DNA from: Larus michahellis
Taxonomy: Eukaryota; Chordata; Aves; Charadriiformes; Laridae
DNA: 64,000 bases
Assembly: GCF_964199755.1 (NCBI RefSeq)
Contig: NC_133900.1
Span: 78,662,727 to 78,726,726 of the forward strand
Direction of reading: 5' to 3'
This document shows, piece after piece, positions 50,201 to 62,200 of the stretch (position 1 is its first letter; each line of letters begins with the position of its first letter). The position numbers and the translations under genes are program-made. The notes beneath the pieces are model-generated. The model did no database searches. It was given only the letters and a program-made list of their open reading frames with translations, and was not told where the DNA came from.

Positions 50201-53200
50201 AATTAAACTAACCCTGAAATGTTTGCTTTTAAATTGCTGGCTTTTGCATCTTTGAAAACTATTTCTTACTAGATTTTTAACTCTTGCTTACCTGATTGAT
50301 TTCCTTAATGAGCTTTCTGTGACTAAATGAAAATGCTGTGTTAAAAGTAATGTGTATCTCTTCGACTGATTTTTCTCTTGTTTTTAATACCAAGATAATT
50401 TTAGTAGATAGTGGCCTTCTGCTTAGGAGCTGAGCCTCTTAATTCTTAGTATATTATGTTGGTGGCTTCAGTTTTCATCTGAGTATGTACATGTCTCAGT
50501 AGTGGGCAATACTGAAAACAGGATCCAGAAACATCCTTAGCAATTCTTTTTTGACAGCGATTGTCAGTTGGGTGGCTGTTACTTTCCATTTGTTTAGGAT
50601 AATGTTGGATTGACAAAATCGCATTGGGTGATTAGCTGGCACACTGAAATGGCCTATGCCAAGTGAGGAGTTGATGTAATTTGAATAATGAAATTATCAT
50701 TAGAGGAAGCTGTTTGAAATTTCAGCTTTTGTCCTCATTCTTCCTTTTTTTTCCCCACCCAGGTGGAAAAATTGCCGTCCTCTTTCATCAGATGGGAATT
50801 ATCGTCCATTGTCTAAGGCCAGGCAACAGCAAAACATAAGTATGCGACGTCAAGAAAACCTTCGGTGGATGTCTGAACTTTCATACGTGGAAGAAAAGGA
50901 ACAATGGCAAGAGCAGATCAATCAGTTGAAGAAACAGCATGAATTTAGTGTCAGCATTTGTCAAACTTTGATGCAGGATCAGCAGGTAGATATGAAGAAC
51001 AGTTATTTTGCTGGTTTTACTTTTTTTTTCCTAAATCTTTCTAGCAATAACTTCTGGTTTTGGTAATTTGGTGACTGTCATGTATTTTCTTTCCACAGAC
51101 CCTCTCTTGTCTTCTACAGACTTTGCTTACAGGCCCTTACAGTATGATGTCCAATAATGTTGCATCTTCCCAAGTACATCTTATTATGCATCAATTAAAC
51201 CAGTGTTACACTCAGCTGACTTGGCAGCAGAATAATGTCCAAAGGTTTGTTGACTGTATTAGTGTTTGACTGGAATTTGAAATGCTTCAGTAGCAGAGAA
51301 CATGGTTATGTGAATAAGAGATTACAGATAATGGTTAAATATGAGACTGTTGAACTTCTGAGTCGATTACAAGCTTTTGAAATTGTATACAGCGTTTTTG
51401 GTTGGTATTTTCACCACTGCTTTAATACCTTTGAGGGGGTTCTTTTTGAGTAATCTTTAGTGAAGAGAACCAGAAGTTGGCATCTCTTCCAGAAATCTCT
51501 TGCGATAACTTTATTTGGCTTTTTTGGTTTAAACTTGAATATGATTTTATGTCTGTAGTCTTCACTAAACTACCTGGCAAGATTCTGGATTATAATGCTT
51601 AGGAACGACAGTGGAAAAGCTTTTTGTCCTTTCTTAGTGTTATCAGTCAGAATTTATGCTTATATGTGCTCCATTTGGGTGTACTACTTTTACCTTCTGA
51701 ACAATGATCTTTTTTAAAAAAATGTAATAGTCATTTTAATTCATTGCAAGAAAGTTCAAGCTCTTCATCTTAGTTTTGTATTTGGTAAGTGGTATATGGT
51801 TACTGCCATCATATAATATTTTAAAGTAGTTTGAATGCCACTTCTGCAAATCTTTTGCGTATTCAGTTGTTTCTATTTAAGTTTCCTTTTCAGCCTGCTT
51901 ATTTTTTTAGTACCTAGTCAATTTTTTTGTATTCTTGCAAGTATGTTTAACTTCTGTAAACATGACCACTAGTACAGAGTGGCTGATTTTAAAACTGTTC
52001 TTGACTATTGCTCAGGATTAAATACAAGTTGTTGTTTTCTTGAGTGTTTAGTTTTTTCTAGCTAAATGGAGTGGGTCTTTATGTACATTGCACGGGGCAG
52101 GTGAAATAACGTGAATCTCAAATTACTTGAGCATAAATTTACAGCTTTCCCTTAGCATTCTTCCCCCCCCACCCCGCCAAGTGCTTATTTTTCTTTGTTT
52201 CGAAGGTTGAAACAAATGTTAAATGATCTTATGCGCCAGCAAGAGGAACAACAGTGTCAAGAAAAGCCATCAAGAAAAGAGAGAGGCAGTAGTGCACCAC
52301 CACCTCCATCTCCTGTTTTCTGTCCGTTCAGCTTTCCTCCGCAACCCATGAACCTGTTTAATGTACCAGGATTTACTAATTTTTCTTCCTTTGCTCCAGG
52401 TGAGTATTACTATAGGTTGCCCAGAGAGGTGGTGGAAGGCCCCATCCCTGGAAGTTTTTAAGGCCAGGCTGGATGGGGCTCTGAGCAACCCGATCTAGTG
52501 GGAGGTGTCCCTGCCCACGGCAGGGGGGTTGGAACTAGATGATCTTTAAGGTCCCTTCCAACCCAAACAATTCTGTGATTCTATACAGTGTTCCTAATCT
52601 CATTACCAGTAACCTGATCTAGTGGGAGGTGTCCCTGTCCATGGCAAGGGGGTTAGCACTAGGTGATCCTTAAGGTCCCTTGCAACCCAAACCATTCTGT
52701 GATTACCAAATCTATTTTTACTGTTGAATTAAAAATGGAAAAAAATGTAGGTATTTTACTGTATCATTAAAAATTGTTAAAACTCTTTTAATAATATATT
52801 TCAGCCTTTTCAGGAAACCAGGAAATAGGCATAGACGTAGATTGTAGCTTTCAGATTCTAAAGTCTGGTTTCTGTAAAGGATATATTTTGAATTACAGAG
52901 AACCCGCACAGAAGAATAGTTACGTTCAATTTGCCACTACTATAAAGATTCTAAAGTTAAAATAAGTATTATGAATTTATGACTTCTTTGGCCCTGTAAA
53001 TACTTGTACCATTGGAATTTTCTTGTCAGTTTGGTAGTTAAAGTATTGATAAGTTCTTTGTGCAGACAGAACTCTACCTTTTTTGAAACTGATGTCATTT
53101 TTACCTTCATTTGTAGGAACTTTTTATTGAGGGCTCTTAAAGTACCTTCATCTCCCCACCGATGGGATTGTAGTGGTATATGTAGTATCCAGCAATGTTA

Positions 53201-56200
53201 GAAACCTGAATTTATGATAAATTCTGATTATTGCAGTACATCTAGAATGAAAACAGTTTTTGCTTACTTCCCCACTGTATTTTTGCTTTACAATTTTATG
53301 TTGCCACACAATATGTCTCAGATTTTACTTTTATCACACAGATAAATGAGGTAGTATCTTCTCTCTTGTTTACTTTGTAGGTATTAACTATAATCCAGTG
53401 TTCCCTTCTGGTTTTGGAGATTTTGCACACAATATTTCCCCGCACAGCAGTGAGCAGCAGCAGCAACATCCTCTAGATCATAATGCTTCTGGGAAAACTG
53501 AGTATATGTCATTCCCCAAACCTTTTGAGAGCAGTTCCTCTAATGGAGCAGAAAAACAAAGGTATTTAATGTCACAGTGCAACTCTCCTTTAATCGTTTT
53601 TGCTCCCTCTCTCCTCCCTTTTCTGGGGCTTATGGGAATTCATCATTCTTTAGGGAATTTATTGTAATAGAAATGCAGGATGAGCTTTACTTCTGCAGTT
53701 TCCAGTTTAATTTTTTTACTTTTTTTTTCAGTAAAGTGTTCTGCTTTTCTGTATATTAACTAGTGTATCATTTCATTAATATTTTAAGATCAAATATAGT
53801 GTTGGAGTGGTTTTGTGGTACCTTTTGTAAGTGGAGGAAGATTTCATTTCCATGTTTTTTGAAACTGAACTGTTTCATGGAATCATATAATAGTTTGGGT
53901 TGGAAGGGACCTTTAAAGGCCATCTAGTCCAACCCCCCTGCAATGAGCAGGGACATCTTCAACTAGATCAGGGTGCTCAGAGCCCCGTCCAACCTGACCC
54001 TGAATGTTTCCAGGGATGGGGCATCTACCACTTTTCTGGGCAACCTGTGCCAATGTTTCAGCACCCTCACTGTAAAACATTTCTTCCTAATATCTAATCT
54101 AAATCTACCTTTTAGTTTAAAGCCATTACCCCTCGTCCTATCACTACACTCCCTCATAAAAAGTCCCTCCCCATCTTTCCTTTAGGCCCTGTTTAGATAC
54201 TGAAAGGCTGCTACAAGATCTCCCCAGAGCCTTCTCTTCTCCAGGCTGAACAAGCCCAACTCTCTCAGCCTGTCCTCACAGCAGAGGGGATCCAGCCCTC
54301 TGATCATCTTTGTGGCCCTCCTCTGGACTTGCTTCAACAGGTCCATGTCTGTCCTGTGCTGAGGGCTCCAAAGCTGGACGCAGCGCTGCAGGTGGGGTCT
54401 CACCTGAGCAGAGCAGAGGGGCAGAATCACTTCCCTCGCCCTGCTGGCCGTGCTGCTGGGGATGCAGCCAAGGACACAGTTGGCCTCCCAGGCTCCATTG
54501 CTGGGTCATGTCCAGCTTTTCACACACCAGTACCTTCAAGTCCTTCTCTGGAGGGCTGCTCTCAATCCCTTTGTCCCCCAGCCTGTATTCATACCGGGGG
54601 TTGCTCCGACCCAGGTGCAGGACCCTGCAGCGAGTCCTTGTTGAACCTCATGAGGTTCACGTGGGCCCACTTCTCTAGTTTGCTCAGGTCCCTCTGGACG
54701 GCATTCCGTCCCTCAGGCGTGTCAACCATTTGAATAACTAGAGGATATAATTTCAGCGAATGCTTATTTTTTGTGTTTCAGTAGATTGTAATGAATGTTG
54801 TTTTAAGAAATGTTCTGTCCTATAGTACTATATGAGCACAACAAAAGCTGCATAAATATATTCAGGTTGAGATCAGTGATAAATGTGAATTTCTTCAGAC
54901 ATCTTACACTTTCCATTTGGAAGGATTCTCACTAGATTTTTTTTTTTTTCCAAAGTTCAGTTGATGACTAAGTAACTAGGGCAGATAATTTGCATTATGG
55001 ATAAAGCTATTTGCCTGGTAATATGTCCTGCTTCTATCTAAGAGACTAGGTTATGATATCTTGTGGTGTTTCCTTTTTTCTGACAGAAGGAGTCATAGAC
55101 AACCTGAAGACGAAATGGAGAAAAGATCAACTTGGCTTAATGATAGCCAGGAAGTGCAGAAAGACGATCAGTCTCAGCTGAAAACGGGTTTTGCAGTTTC
55201 AGTACAAAATGTTGCTTCTGGTCATAAAAATCAGTCTGACGTGAGCAGGAGAAGAGAGTTTGATGAAGAGTCTTTGGAGAGTTTTAGTAGCATGCCTGAT
55301 CCAATAGACCCAACTACTGTGACAAAGACATTTAAATCTAGAAAAGCATCAGCGCAAGCAAGCTTGGCGTCAAAAGACAAAACACCCAAATCGAAGAATA
55401 AGAGAAAGAGTTCCTCTCAGCTAAAAGGCAGAATTAAAAATACTGGTAGGTTGTAAAGTCATCTTAGATATCATGGCAAACTCAGCTTGGATTACAGTCA
55501 TTACATTCCAGAGAATTTACTCTCCATAAATAGTAATGAAGATAAGTTATTGAAATATGAATTCATTTTATATAATGTAACTACATAAGGTTTTTTAGTA
55601 TTTCAGTAAATAAAAAGCATACTGATTAGGACGTCATGGTTTGAATGGATAGTGGATGCAGATACACTAATATTTGGAATAAACACCAGGGGAATCTTCC
55701 TCTTCGTTATGTCTTCATGTTCAAACTGGATGACTTGCTGAAAGATGTGCTTCAGTAAAATGCTGAATGAGGAGAGGGGGACAATGCATGTATAGCACCG
55801 TTGCAGTCAACTAAGGATTTAGTGCTACTGTATGGCTTCGCTGTACAGAAGAAAATTTTTGGCTAGGAAATGTTGTTTTGCATCTTTCAGATTGCCGTCG
55901 AACAATTTTTTTTAAAGTAATAAAGCACTTTATAAGCTGGGGTTTTTTTTTTGGTTTGGTTTTTTTTTAGAATCACAGAATGTGTTGGGTTGGAAGGGGC
56001 CTTTAAAGGCTTAAAAAGAGATCTTCAACTAGATCAGGTTGCTCAGAGCCTCATCAAGCCTGGCCTTGAATGTCTCCAGGGATGGGGCCTCCACCACCTC
56101 TCTGGGCAACCTGTGCCAGCGTCTCACCATCCTCAGTGTAAAGAACACTTCTTCCTTTTCATTCCCTCCCATTAGGTTATGAAAGTGCAAGCGCTTCTAG

Positions 56201-59200
56201 CGTGTGTGAACCCTGCAAGAGCAATAAAAGCAGGCACTCTGAAGAAGTTGTTCATGCAAAGGTGTTCAGCAAAAGAAATCGGGAACAGTTGGAAAAAATA
56301 ATTAAATACAGTAGATCTACAGAAATGTCTTCAGGTATTCTTTTCTGAATGTCAGTAATTATTATCCAAACTTCTCTGAGTAAAGGACCTCCATACTTAG
56401 TTGCTAGTGTATTATTTAAAAGTAGTGTGCTATGACAAGAAGACAATACTGTATATTTAGCATCTGAATTTTGCTTTTTAATTTCTAAGGATGCTGTACA
56501 CATAGAAGCTTGTAAAAAGTTGGGTATTGACTGCTTTTGGGTTTTTTCTGTAGTTGAGGTACTTGATAAAAATAATTTAGAAACAAACCTGTTCCTGTAA
56601 AACAAGCAAAAACCTAGCCAACCAAAAATGTCGCCCATTTGTTCGTGTTTTTATGAAAGGTAATTGCACAACAGATTAAACTTTGTTTACCGTTTAAACT
56701 ACATTCCGTACTGCATACATGTTTTCTTTCTATTCATGCTTAAAGGAGCTCTATCAAACATCGTTCAAATTCAGTCTTATAACATCACATAAACCCTTAT
56801 ATTTTTGCCATCTGCACTGCTTTTCTTGCGTCTACATCATAAAAATATTCTCTTCTATGTCTTTTTAGGTTCTGCCAGTATCTTTGTTTTGTTTGAAAGA
56901 TGCAGAAATTTCAGTCATTGTAGCACAACGTACAGCTTTGTCAATGTAGCTGTGTCCACACTGAGAGCTGTTTATTGTATATGTAATAAACTTTTACTGG
57001 TCAAGTTCTCGCAATAAGCAGCTTTGTTGTGGTTTGGATGACTAAGCAGTTTTCCTCCTGCTGTTTTGTATAGACCCTGTCTTTATTTCTGGTGCGCATT
57101 TTTTTGTGTTTATCACTGTCTATCCCCACTTTCCTACAGCGCATGCTAGGAGAATTCTGCAGCAGTCTAACAGAAATGCATGCATTGAAGTGCCAGGTAA
57201 TGCATTCACTGCTTAGCTTCAACAATGTCCTAGTACTTTTTTTTTTCTCTTAGCTTTGGTCCTATAACTCAGACTGTTTAGCAGATGTTCAAAATCGGTA
57301 CTGTTGCAGCACCTTCTCTATAAACAACGGAAGAGAAATTACTTGTAGCTTGCATGAAATGCAGCAATACAAACTACTTTGAATTATACTTGTGGAGAAC
57401 ATGTTTATCATGTTCGTTAGTCACCATTACAAGTGGAAAATATGCAGGTAGATACCACAACAAAAAATAATTTCAGTAGGCATTTTTAGTATGTTTAAAG
57501 GCTACTATTACATTTTATTAATGGAGGAGGGAAGCAATTTCTAGTGACTTATTAAAGGTTCAAAAAGCTTGCCTCTATGCTTAAAAATACTGGTAAACTA
57601 ATTGCAGATAATCAAGTTGCACAGTAACATTTGCTGTATTGCTAATAACTTTATTAACTTGAATACTAACAAATACGCATCTGTTAAACTAAGCTGAGTT
57701 TTCCAAATTTAACTTTTTTCCATTCAACACTTGCCAAAATACGTACGTAATAACTGTTGTGATGCAAGGATAATCCTTCATTTTCAAAGGAATGGGAGAC
57801 TCAGTAGGGAACACATTGTCTTCTCATGTATATATAATAGGGCTTAAATGTAAGAGGTCTTACGTGAGTCTCAGCAGCGATATTAGACATGTATGAGAAC
57901 ATAGGATTTATGCTTGTGTGGGAGGTGTGGGAAGCAGTGCCTTTCTTGAGTTCAGTCTAGAGCTTTCTTAATGTTGTTGCTTGTGTTGCAAACGTGTGGA
58001 CTATTTGTGTTATATAAACTTGAGACCTTTGGCTGTCTCCTTTTAATTATCTTAAAACTCCATTTTTGGTGTTGAATACATATTCTGAAAGCAACATTGT
58101 GTGTGCAATATTCTCTTTAATAAATACTTTCTAAAGGTATTCTTCAGAATTGTAAAGAAAATGATTCCTATGAATGCTTTATATTTTATTTCGTATATGT
58201 AGGATTGCATAAAGTATTATTTCAGAATGTTTAAGTCTTTGTTGCCCTTCAGGAAACGAGTAAGCTTTAAGAAAGCAGCTACATAATGGAATCTACAATG
58301 ATTGAGAGATAATTTGCTTACCTGTAACTTGCATACCAAATAGGCAGTTTTCTTTTAACTGGATGCATGTCAAGGACTTAACGAGTTCCTTTTTTTTCCT
58401 GCAGAAACTGGTAGTGATCTTTCTATGTTTGAGGCTTTGCGAGACACAATTTATTCTGAAGTGGCAACACTTATTTCTCAAAATGAGTCTCGTCCCCACT
58501 TTCTTATTGAACTTTTCCATGAGCTTCAGCTGCTAAATACAGATTACCTGAGGCAAAGGGCTCTATATGCTTTGCAGGTACGCATAAAATTTTTGATCTT
58601 GTGTGTGAATCAAACAAATCTTAGATCCTTTTTAACAGCACAGGTTTACTATCTTTTCCAGGATATAGTGACCAGACATCTATCTGAGAGCAACGAAAAA
58701 GGGAAGTGCACCAAGTCCCTGAATTCTGCAACATGGATGGCATCAAATTCTGAACTGACTCCCAGTGAAAGCCTTGCTTCTACGGATGATGTAAGTTTTC
58801 AAGTTCAGAAGCTAGTTTACTGTCAACTTTTCCTGTCTTTTCAACTTACATGCATGCTTGTGTACTGAAATAGTCATAGTAGTGATTGAATTTTTCTAAA
58901 ATTCATATCAGCTTACACAGACTTTTCTAAACAAAGAAATGCAAGAGAATCTTAATGCAAAAGTGATTAAACATGCTAGGATTCTTGATGCTGGAAATGA
59001 GTGATGTGTCAGGGAGGAATAGGACATGGAGAGGGACACAGACCGGAAGCTGATGTTCAAAAAGAGCTGAAATTTTCTTGTGAGTAAGGTCAGGGCAAGT
59101 TCTGATCACAGGATTCCCAAGGAATTTTTGCTTTTTTGTATTTAAGATATCACTGATGCCCCTGCACGGTTTCTTACTTATTTTATAGTTCAAGTATTTG

Positions 59201-62200
59201 AAACAAACATGGTAGAATCAGCTGATGGACATATATCCTGAAAGTAAGATTGTTCCCCAGTCAAGCAACGTGGTGACAGATCTTGATACCACAGCTGTCT
59301 TGTTGACACATCTCTGAGAGGATGATGCATTCCTGTTTTGTATTCAGTTCCTTGGTGTTTTCTAGGAAACTTTTGGCAAGAACTTTTCTACAGAAGCATG
59401 TCAAGATTGTGAACAAAATGATGCAGACAATGGGAGTACTATGTCTACATCTTCAAATTTTGAACCTTTTGCCACTGATGACCTTGGTAAGAATGATGTG
59501 ATTTACAGTGTTGTGTTAGTCCCTCCCTCCTAAAATGACTGCAATTGTCTGCTCTTAAATATTGTACTATTAATCTGTGATTTTTAGTGTGTAACCACAT
59601 TTTGTAAAACAACACTTAGAAAAATTAGCCACTTGTGAAAATTAGCCACTTGATCAAAGTGCGTAACAAAATATTATAACTCAGCTATGGTTATATGTAG
59701 ATTTCAAAACCTGTGGCTTTGAATTCATTTTTATCATTGTTTACTTGTCTGTCAATTGAGAACTTTTTACTTAGATTAAAAGGTGTTTTTATTCTAAATA
59801 TAGGCAACACAGTGATTCACTTAGATCAAGCTTTGGCTAGGATGAGGGAATATGAGCGTATGAAAATTGAAGCTGAAAGTACCCTTGACTCTGAGGGCTG
59901 CTCTAGTAATTTTCAGGGTGCTTCTGCTGCTAAATTAGAAGGTATGCATATATATACATATTTTGCTTAGTTTTAGAAAATAATTATTCTAAATATCAAG
60001 GATCACTTAATTGGCTGTCTTGCTTTCCCCTTCATTTATATTGAAAACTTAGCAAAGTTTCAAAGGATCTTTACATACTTAAGTAAATATGATTTATTTT
60101 TTTAAAAAAGGAATATACATGTTTTTGGAATTGGTCTTTCTTTAATAGTAATGTTGAATGACTTAAATGTGCATTTCTTTTAATGAGGTCCAAGTACCAG
60201 TGAATGTCTTCCTGTGCCACAGTCAAGTGAAGTTTCTGCTGTTCCATGTCCTCGTATAGACACTCAGCAGCTTGACCGGCAGATTAAAGCAATTATGAAA
60301 GAGGTCATTCCTTTTCTGAAGGTAAGAACTTTTTTCAATAATGTGTGAATTAGGAGAATGGGAAAAGGACCTGCATAATTGCATAGAACATTATGTAATA
60401 AGGGTAACTTGCATCTTAACAACGGCTGCCAATAAATATGTGTTAAATTGCAGACCTTGCTGAGGATGAAGTAAGGATTAAATACTCAAACAGATTCTGT
60501 GGATTTTTTTAATAGGAGAAGGAAATGGTGTGGTTTCTGATGGGCTGATGGACTTGACATCAAGAAGAATAGAAATGTCTTTGTTTGGAGCTGACCAAAT
60601 CAAATAGAAATGTTTGAGAACATACTTCTGAAATATTTGCTGCCTTTTAGCAAAGACAACTGAGATAATTTTAATTAAAACTGTTAACACATGATGCAAC
60701 TTGAGATATATTTGAAAAATAGCTCCGTGAGTTTTAGCATTATTTTCTCCTGCTGACGAATACCTTAAAGTTGTTGAGAGCTTGTGAACTTCTGTGAATC
60801 CAGAGGAGAAATGTATTGCTTAACAGGAGAAATAGTCACAGTTCGTTCTTTGTGAGGTTAAAGAGCAGAGAAGATTGAGTTGTAAGATGCTTAAGCAATC
60901 TCCCTGTTCCCTTTTATAGTATGCACGGTATATAAGCTTAGATTTGATTAATAAGGTACTTTGTTGATACTAGTTTTAAAAAATATGTATACTGTTGACG
61001 TGCCAGTCTCAGTGCCCGAAAGCTTCTGTTTTGTTTGCAATTTTAAGGCAGCTTACAACAGTAGATATTTTAACATAAACTTTACTACACTTGAGTACAC
61101 AACTACAATATATGAAGATTCTTAGTTTGTCCACATGTTAAAAGATGACATGTACTAATGTATTGGAAAAGTGCAATAAAGCTTTGTGTGTCATCGCCAA
61201 TCAGTCATTAATGAAGTATGGTGTTTGCTATAACTGTGTTCCAGTTAGTTTGTTTTGCGAGATGGGTTAGGACCTGTTCATGGAGTGCTGTTCCTTCAGT
61301 GGACAGATGATTTTTTTTTTTTTAAGAAATGAATTTCAGTATTTGAGTTGATGGCTATTTTTCTAAATTTTTTTTAAAGTGGCAGCTAAGCTCATTCTGT
61401 GATACTTGTTTAGGAACACATGGATGAAGTATGCTCTTCTCAATTACTGACATCAGTAAGGCGTATGGTCTTGACTCTTACACAACAAAATGATGAAAGT
61501 AAAGAATTTGTGAAGTTCTTTCATAAGCAGCTTGGCAGTATACTTCAGGTCAGTAGTTTTTCAGTGGTGTTTTGTAGCACTATTGCAACTTGGATAATGG
61601 GCAACAGATAAACCAGCTTCCCTGAAGTTACACTTTATAACGTCGGTAGCATAGCTGCTGTTCTCCTTTGATAACAGCAGTGAGGTATTACCTTGTTTTC
61701 TAAAATTAAAGCTTTACCATGCACAGAGCTTCTTTTCCATCACTGCCAGATAGTGAGAGGTGTGCCTCCTGCCTGTGGCTGTCTTCAAGGAGAGCTCTGG
61801 CCATGCTCTACGTGGACATTTTGTGTAAATTTCTGAAAATCAATAGGCTGCTCTTTGTTCTTCTTTTTTTTTTTTCCTACAAGTACAGAGTTTAAATCTT
61901 GATAAGTTCTGTGTTATGTGACTAGAGATTCTACTTAAAATCTGTTTAAGACACTAAACTATATTTTTTTAAAACTACGATCTATTATATACCTAACTAA
62001 TTTTGAGTTATTAGCAATATGACAAATAGTCTTTGAAGTTTGAAAGCCTGTTTCAAAAACTGAAGAATTATTTCTCTTCACAGGATTCACTGGCGAAATT
62101 TGCTGGTAGAAAATTAAAAGATTGTGGGGAGGATCTTCTTGTGGAGATCTCTGAAGTGTTATTTAATGAATTAGCCTTTTTTAAACTCATGCAAGACTTG

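Larger units (their letters stand above)
46512..50762. other. PCM1 introns 15-18 outside exons
   Basis: Introns at 46512-47189, 47325-48836, 49028-49603 and 49802-50762. Only a tiny CR1 stub (48490-48538) and pyrimidine-rich tracts were recognised. Confidence 0.6.
58791..62083. other. PCM1 introns 26-30 outside exons
   Basis: Introns at 58791-59365, 59487-59803, 59942-60187, 60322-61413 and 61549-62083. No repeats or RNA genes recognised. Confidence 0.6.

Noticed and set aside
54310..54733. Plus-strand ORFs of 104-134 codons opposite CR1 copies (also at 44327-44641 and 45602-45814)
   Set aside because: They are antisense shadows of CR1 reverse-transcriptase sequence.
58425..58868. 147-codon ORF as a small gene
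   Set aside because: It reads through PCM1 exon 25, an 84-base in-frame intron and exon 26; junction signals and conservation show two exons.
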